Positions 19,289-21,582 of a stretch of DNA of 21,582 nucleotides are shown one piece after another (positions within the stretch are counted from its first letter, which is position 1; the number at the start of each line of letters is the position of its first letter). The stretch is taken from positions 1-21,582 of the forward strand of contig CAMPHL010000003.1 of NCBI GenBank assembly GCA_946885905.1. The letters run 5' to 3'. A program made the position numbers and the translations under genes. Under the pieces are notes generated by a model. It worked only from the letters and a program-made list of their open reading frames with translations. It did not search any database and was not told the DNA's origin. The stretch comes from an uncultured Pseudomonadota bacterium. GTDB lineage: Bacteria > Pseudomonadota > Gammaproteobacteria > Burkholderiales > Usitatibacteraceae.

Positions 19289-21582
19289 ATGAACACGACA
19301 CTCTTCGGGGCGGCCTACCTGCTGCTCGCGCTCTTCAGCGCGAGCCTGCCCCGCTTCGAGCCGCTGCACGTGTGGCCTGCGCACGGCTTGGCGCTCGGAG
19401 CGCTCCTGCTGGCCGCCCCGGCGCGATGGGTGCGCTACCTCGTGGTCATCCTCGGGGCCACGCTGGTCGCCGGATGGGTGGGCCGCCTGCCCATTCCCGA
19501 GCTCGCGCTCACCGCAGGTGTGGCCATCGTCCTTCCGCCCCTCACGGCGATCGGTCTTTCGCGCCTCGCCGGCCCGCGCGTGCAGGTGGACAGCATCCGC
19601 GCGCTGGCGGCCTTCCTGGTGGGGATGGTGGCCGTCGTCATCGTCGCGGCCCTGCTCGAAGCCGCCTATGCGCATTTCGTCCACGGGGTGCCCATGCGTC
19701 CGCATTGGACGATCGCATTCGTGTCCGCGATGCTCGGCATGCTGCTGCTCGCACCCCTGGTGCTCGCCTGGAGCCGGCCGGGCTTCCCCGAGGCGCTCGC
19801 GCAGCGGCGCACGCGCATGCCCGAGCTGATCGCGCTCTACGTGGGCCTGGTCCTCGCCACCTATTACATCTTCGCGGCTCCGGCCGAGGCCACGGGCTTG
19901 ACCCCGCCGCTGCTCTACCTCTGCGCGCCGTTCCTCATCTGGGCGGCGCTGCGCTTCGGCCTGCGCTCCTCCACGCTCGGCATCGCGATCTTCGGCCTCA
20001 TGGCCTACTGGTTCACCGGCCACGGCGCAGGGCCCTTCGCGATCGCCGCGCCCGGCGATACGGCGCTACTGCACCTGCACGCCTATCTCGCCACGATCAT
20101 CGTGACCACGCTCTTCTCCGCGGCGCTGCTGGTGGAGCGGCGCGAGGCCGAGAAGGAGACCGAGGAGTGGCGCTTCCGGCACGAGCGCGTGATCCGCGCG
20201 AGCGCCAGCCTCACCTACGACTTCGACCCGGTGAGCGGGTCGATCGTCTGGGACGGCGACACACGGCGCGTGATCGGCACCGACGCTTCCGAAGTCGCCA
20301 CCGCCCGGGGGTGGATGGGGCGCGTGCATCCGGACGACCGCGTGAGGCTGCGGGGGCTGAGGAAGCAGCTCACCTCGGGGGAGATCTCGCACATCGCGAT
20401 GGAGTACCGCTTCCGCCGCGACGACGACGAGTACGCGACGCTCGGGGTGAACGCCTACCTCATCGGCGATCCCGCGCACGACCGCGAAGGCCGCCACGTC
20501 GTGGGTTTCGTGAAGGACGTCTCGGAGAAGGTGCGCGCCGACGAGGAGCGCCGGCGGCTCGAGGCGCAGTTGAAGCAGGCCGAGAAGATGCAGGCCGTGG
20601 GACACCTGGCCGGCGGCATCGCGCACGACTTCAACAACATCCTGGGCGCGATCCTGGGCTATGGCGAGCTCGCCCAGCGCCGCGCCGAGGGCGACCAGCG
20701 CCGCTACCTCGACACGATCATGGACGCGGGCAACCGCGGCAAGTCGCTCGTGAACCAGATCCTGTCGTACAGCCGCGCGGAGGGCGCCGCGAAGGCCCCG
20801 GTGATCGTGGCGCCGGTGGCGCAGGAAGCATGCGACCTCGTGCGCGGCTCTTCGCCGGGCGTCGAGGTGCACTTCGAGAACGCGGCCGGGGATGCGGCCG
20901 TCCTGGGCGATCCGACGCGCCTGCACCAGCTCCTCATGAACCTATCCACCAACGCGATCCACGCGATGGAAGGAGGCGGCACGCTGGACCTGAAGGTCGA
21001 CTGCGAGCGCCTGGCGGCGCCGCACAAGGTGCGCAGCGGCGAGGTGCCGCCGGGCGAATACGTGCGCATCCGCGTGGCCGACAGCGGGCACGGCATCGCC
21101 CCCGAGGTGATCGACCGCATCTTCGAGCCGTTCTTCACCACCAAGCCCGCGGGCCGCGGGACGGGGCTTGGGCTCGCGCTCGTGCACTCGGTGGTGACCG
21201 AGCACCTGGGCTACATCGACGTCGCGAGCGAGCTCGGGCACGGCACCACGTTCACGGTCTGGATCCCCCGCATCGAAGGCGCGGTGGCGGCCGAATCGCG
21301 CGCCCCCGAGCTGCCGATGGGCAGGGGCCAGCCGGTGCTCGCGGTGGACGACGAGCCCGAGGTGCTCGCGGCGCTCGAAGAGATGCTCGCCACGCTGGGC
21401 TACGAGCCCGCGGGCTTCCGCGACAGCCGCGAAGCGCTCGAGGCGGCGCGCGCGGAGCCCGCCCGGTTCGAGGCGGTCGTGAGCGACGAGGTGATGCCCG
21501 AGCTCACCGGCACGCAGCTCGCGATCGAGCTGCGCAAGCTCAATCCCACGCTGCCGATCCTGATCGCGAGCGGCTACGGCGG
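19289..21582 (+). CDS. MASE1-PAS hybrid sensor histidine kinase (runs off the right edge)
   Basis: At least 764 residues are visible with no stop. The order is: a MASE1-type membrane sensor (residues 1 to about 285, about eight helices; HVWPAHGLALGALLL and the closing FLIWAALRFGLRSSTLGIAI); a short coiled linker; a PAS_3-like domain (about 300-415; WMGRVHPDDRVRLR and GFVKDVSEKVRA); HisKA with phospho-acceptor His446 (GGIAHDFNNIL); and HATPase (Asn555 in NLSTNAIHA, ADSGHGIAPE, FEPFFTTK, GTGLGLALVHSVV). A receiver domain follows (LAVDDEPEVL, phospho-acceptor about Asp733 in VVSDEVMP), ending incomplete at ASGYGG. The ATG at 19289 has AAGG directly against it, so the start context is weak. It is divergent from the response regulator and probably its partner. 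Confidence 0.93.
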   Translation, partial: MNTTLFGAAYLLLALFSASLPRFEPLHVWPAHGLALGALLLAAPARWVRYLVVILGATLVAGWVGRLPIPELALTAGVAIVLPPLTAIGLSRLAGPRVQVDSIRALAAFLVGMVAVVIVAALLEAAYAHFVHGVPMRPHWTIAFVSAMLGMLLLAPLVLAWSRPGFPEALAQRRTRMPELIALYVGLVLATYYIFAAPAEATGLTPPLLYLCAPFLIWAALRFGLRSSTLGIAIFGLMAYWFTGHGAGPFAIAAPGDTALLHLHAYLATIIVTTLFSAALLVERREAEKETEEWRFRHERVIRASASLTYDFDPVSGSIVWDGDTRRVIGTDASEVATARGWMGRVHPDDRVRLRGLRKQLTSGEISHIAMEYRFRRDDDEYATLGVNAYLIGDPAHDREGRHVVGFVKDVSEKVRADEERRRLEAQLKQAEKMQAVGHLAGGIAHDFNNILGAILGYGELAQRRAEGDQRRYLDTIMDAGNRGKSLVNQILSYSRAEGAAKAPVIVAPVAQEACDLVRGSSPGVEVHFENAAGDAAVLGDPTRLHQLLMNLSTNAIHAMEGGGTLDLKVDCERLAAPHKVRSGEVPPGEYVRIRVADSGHGIAPEVIDRIFEPFFTTKPAGRGTGLGLALVHSVVTEHLGYIDVASELGHGTTFTVWIPRIEGAVAAESRAPELPMGRGQPVLAVDDEPEVLAALEEMLATLGYEPAGFRDSREALEAARAEPARFEAVVSDEVMPELTGTQLAIELRKLNPTLPILIASGYG

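Noticed and set aside
1..21582. CRISPR arrays, tRNA or rRNA genes
   Set aside because: No regularly spaced direct repeats or recognisable tRNA/rRNA segments were seen on reading through. The repeated blocks present are attC sites.

Overview
The window looks like a GC-rich proteobacterial chromosome, probably betaproteobacterial. That placement is inferred from overall composition, from the Hyf-type gene set and from the chromosomal-type integron; no rRNA or other phylogenetic marker is present. It has three parts.

(1) Positions 1-4523 hold ordinary accessory metabolism. There is the start of a secreted Hcp-like protein, a PQQ-type aldose sugar dehydrogenase, a small glycine-rich membrane protein, an aldo/keto reductase next to an amidohydrolase lipoprotein (both minus strand), and a small lipoprotein.

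(2) Positions about 4565-10611 form a chromosomal integron of visibly lower GC. The integrase gene intI (plus strand, 9734-10611) is broken by an internal deletion. An attI-type core lies at 9584-9590. Leftward from it are six cassettes, all on the minus strand and so pointing away from intI: a small membrane protein; an antitoxin/toxin pair; an HXXEE-motif membrane protein; a UPF0158 protein; a two-ORF cassette with a frameshift; and a DUF4386-like membrane protein. Five attC sites separate them. The attC behind the toxin is split by an IS110-family (IS1111-type) element. Downstream of its transposase, a likely bridge-RNA segment carries 12 nt able to pair with the attC core directly beside the insertion. 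This is the most striking signal in the window.

(3) Positions 10616-21582 hold a glutathione S-transferase gene and then a tight minus-strand operon reading from 19218 down to 11358: an OmpR-type response regulator followed by hyfB, hyfC, hyfE, hyfF, hyfG and hyfI homologues, most of them joined by 1-4 bp overlaps or very short gaps. The HyfG-like large subunit has lost all four nickel-binding cysteines, so the complex resembles the energy-converting hydrogenase-related (Ehr) complexes rather than a working [NiFe] hydrogenase. A MASE1-PAS-histidine kinase-receiver hybrid kinase is transcribed divergently from the response regulator and runs off the right edge. It is the obvious candidate partner controlling the operon.

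The integron appears to be decaying: integrase deletion, two single-base frameshifts in cassette genes and one attC destroyed by the IS. Both flanking regions look intact.
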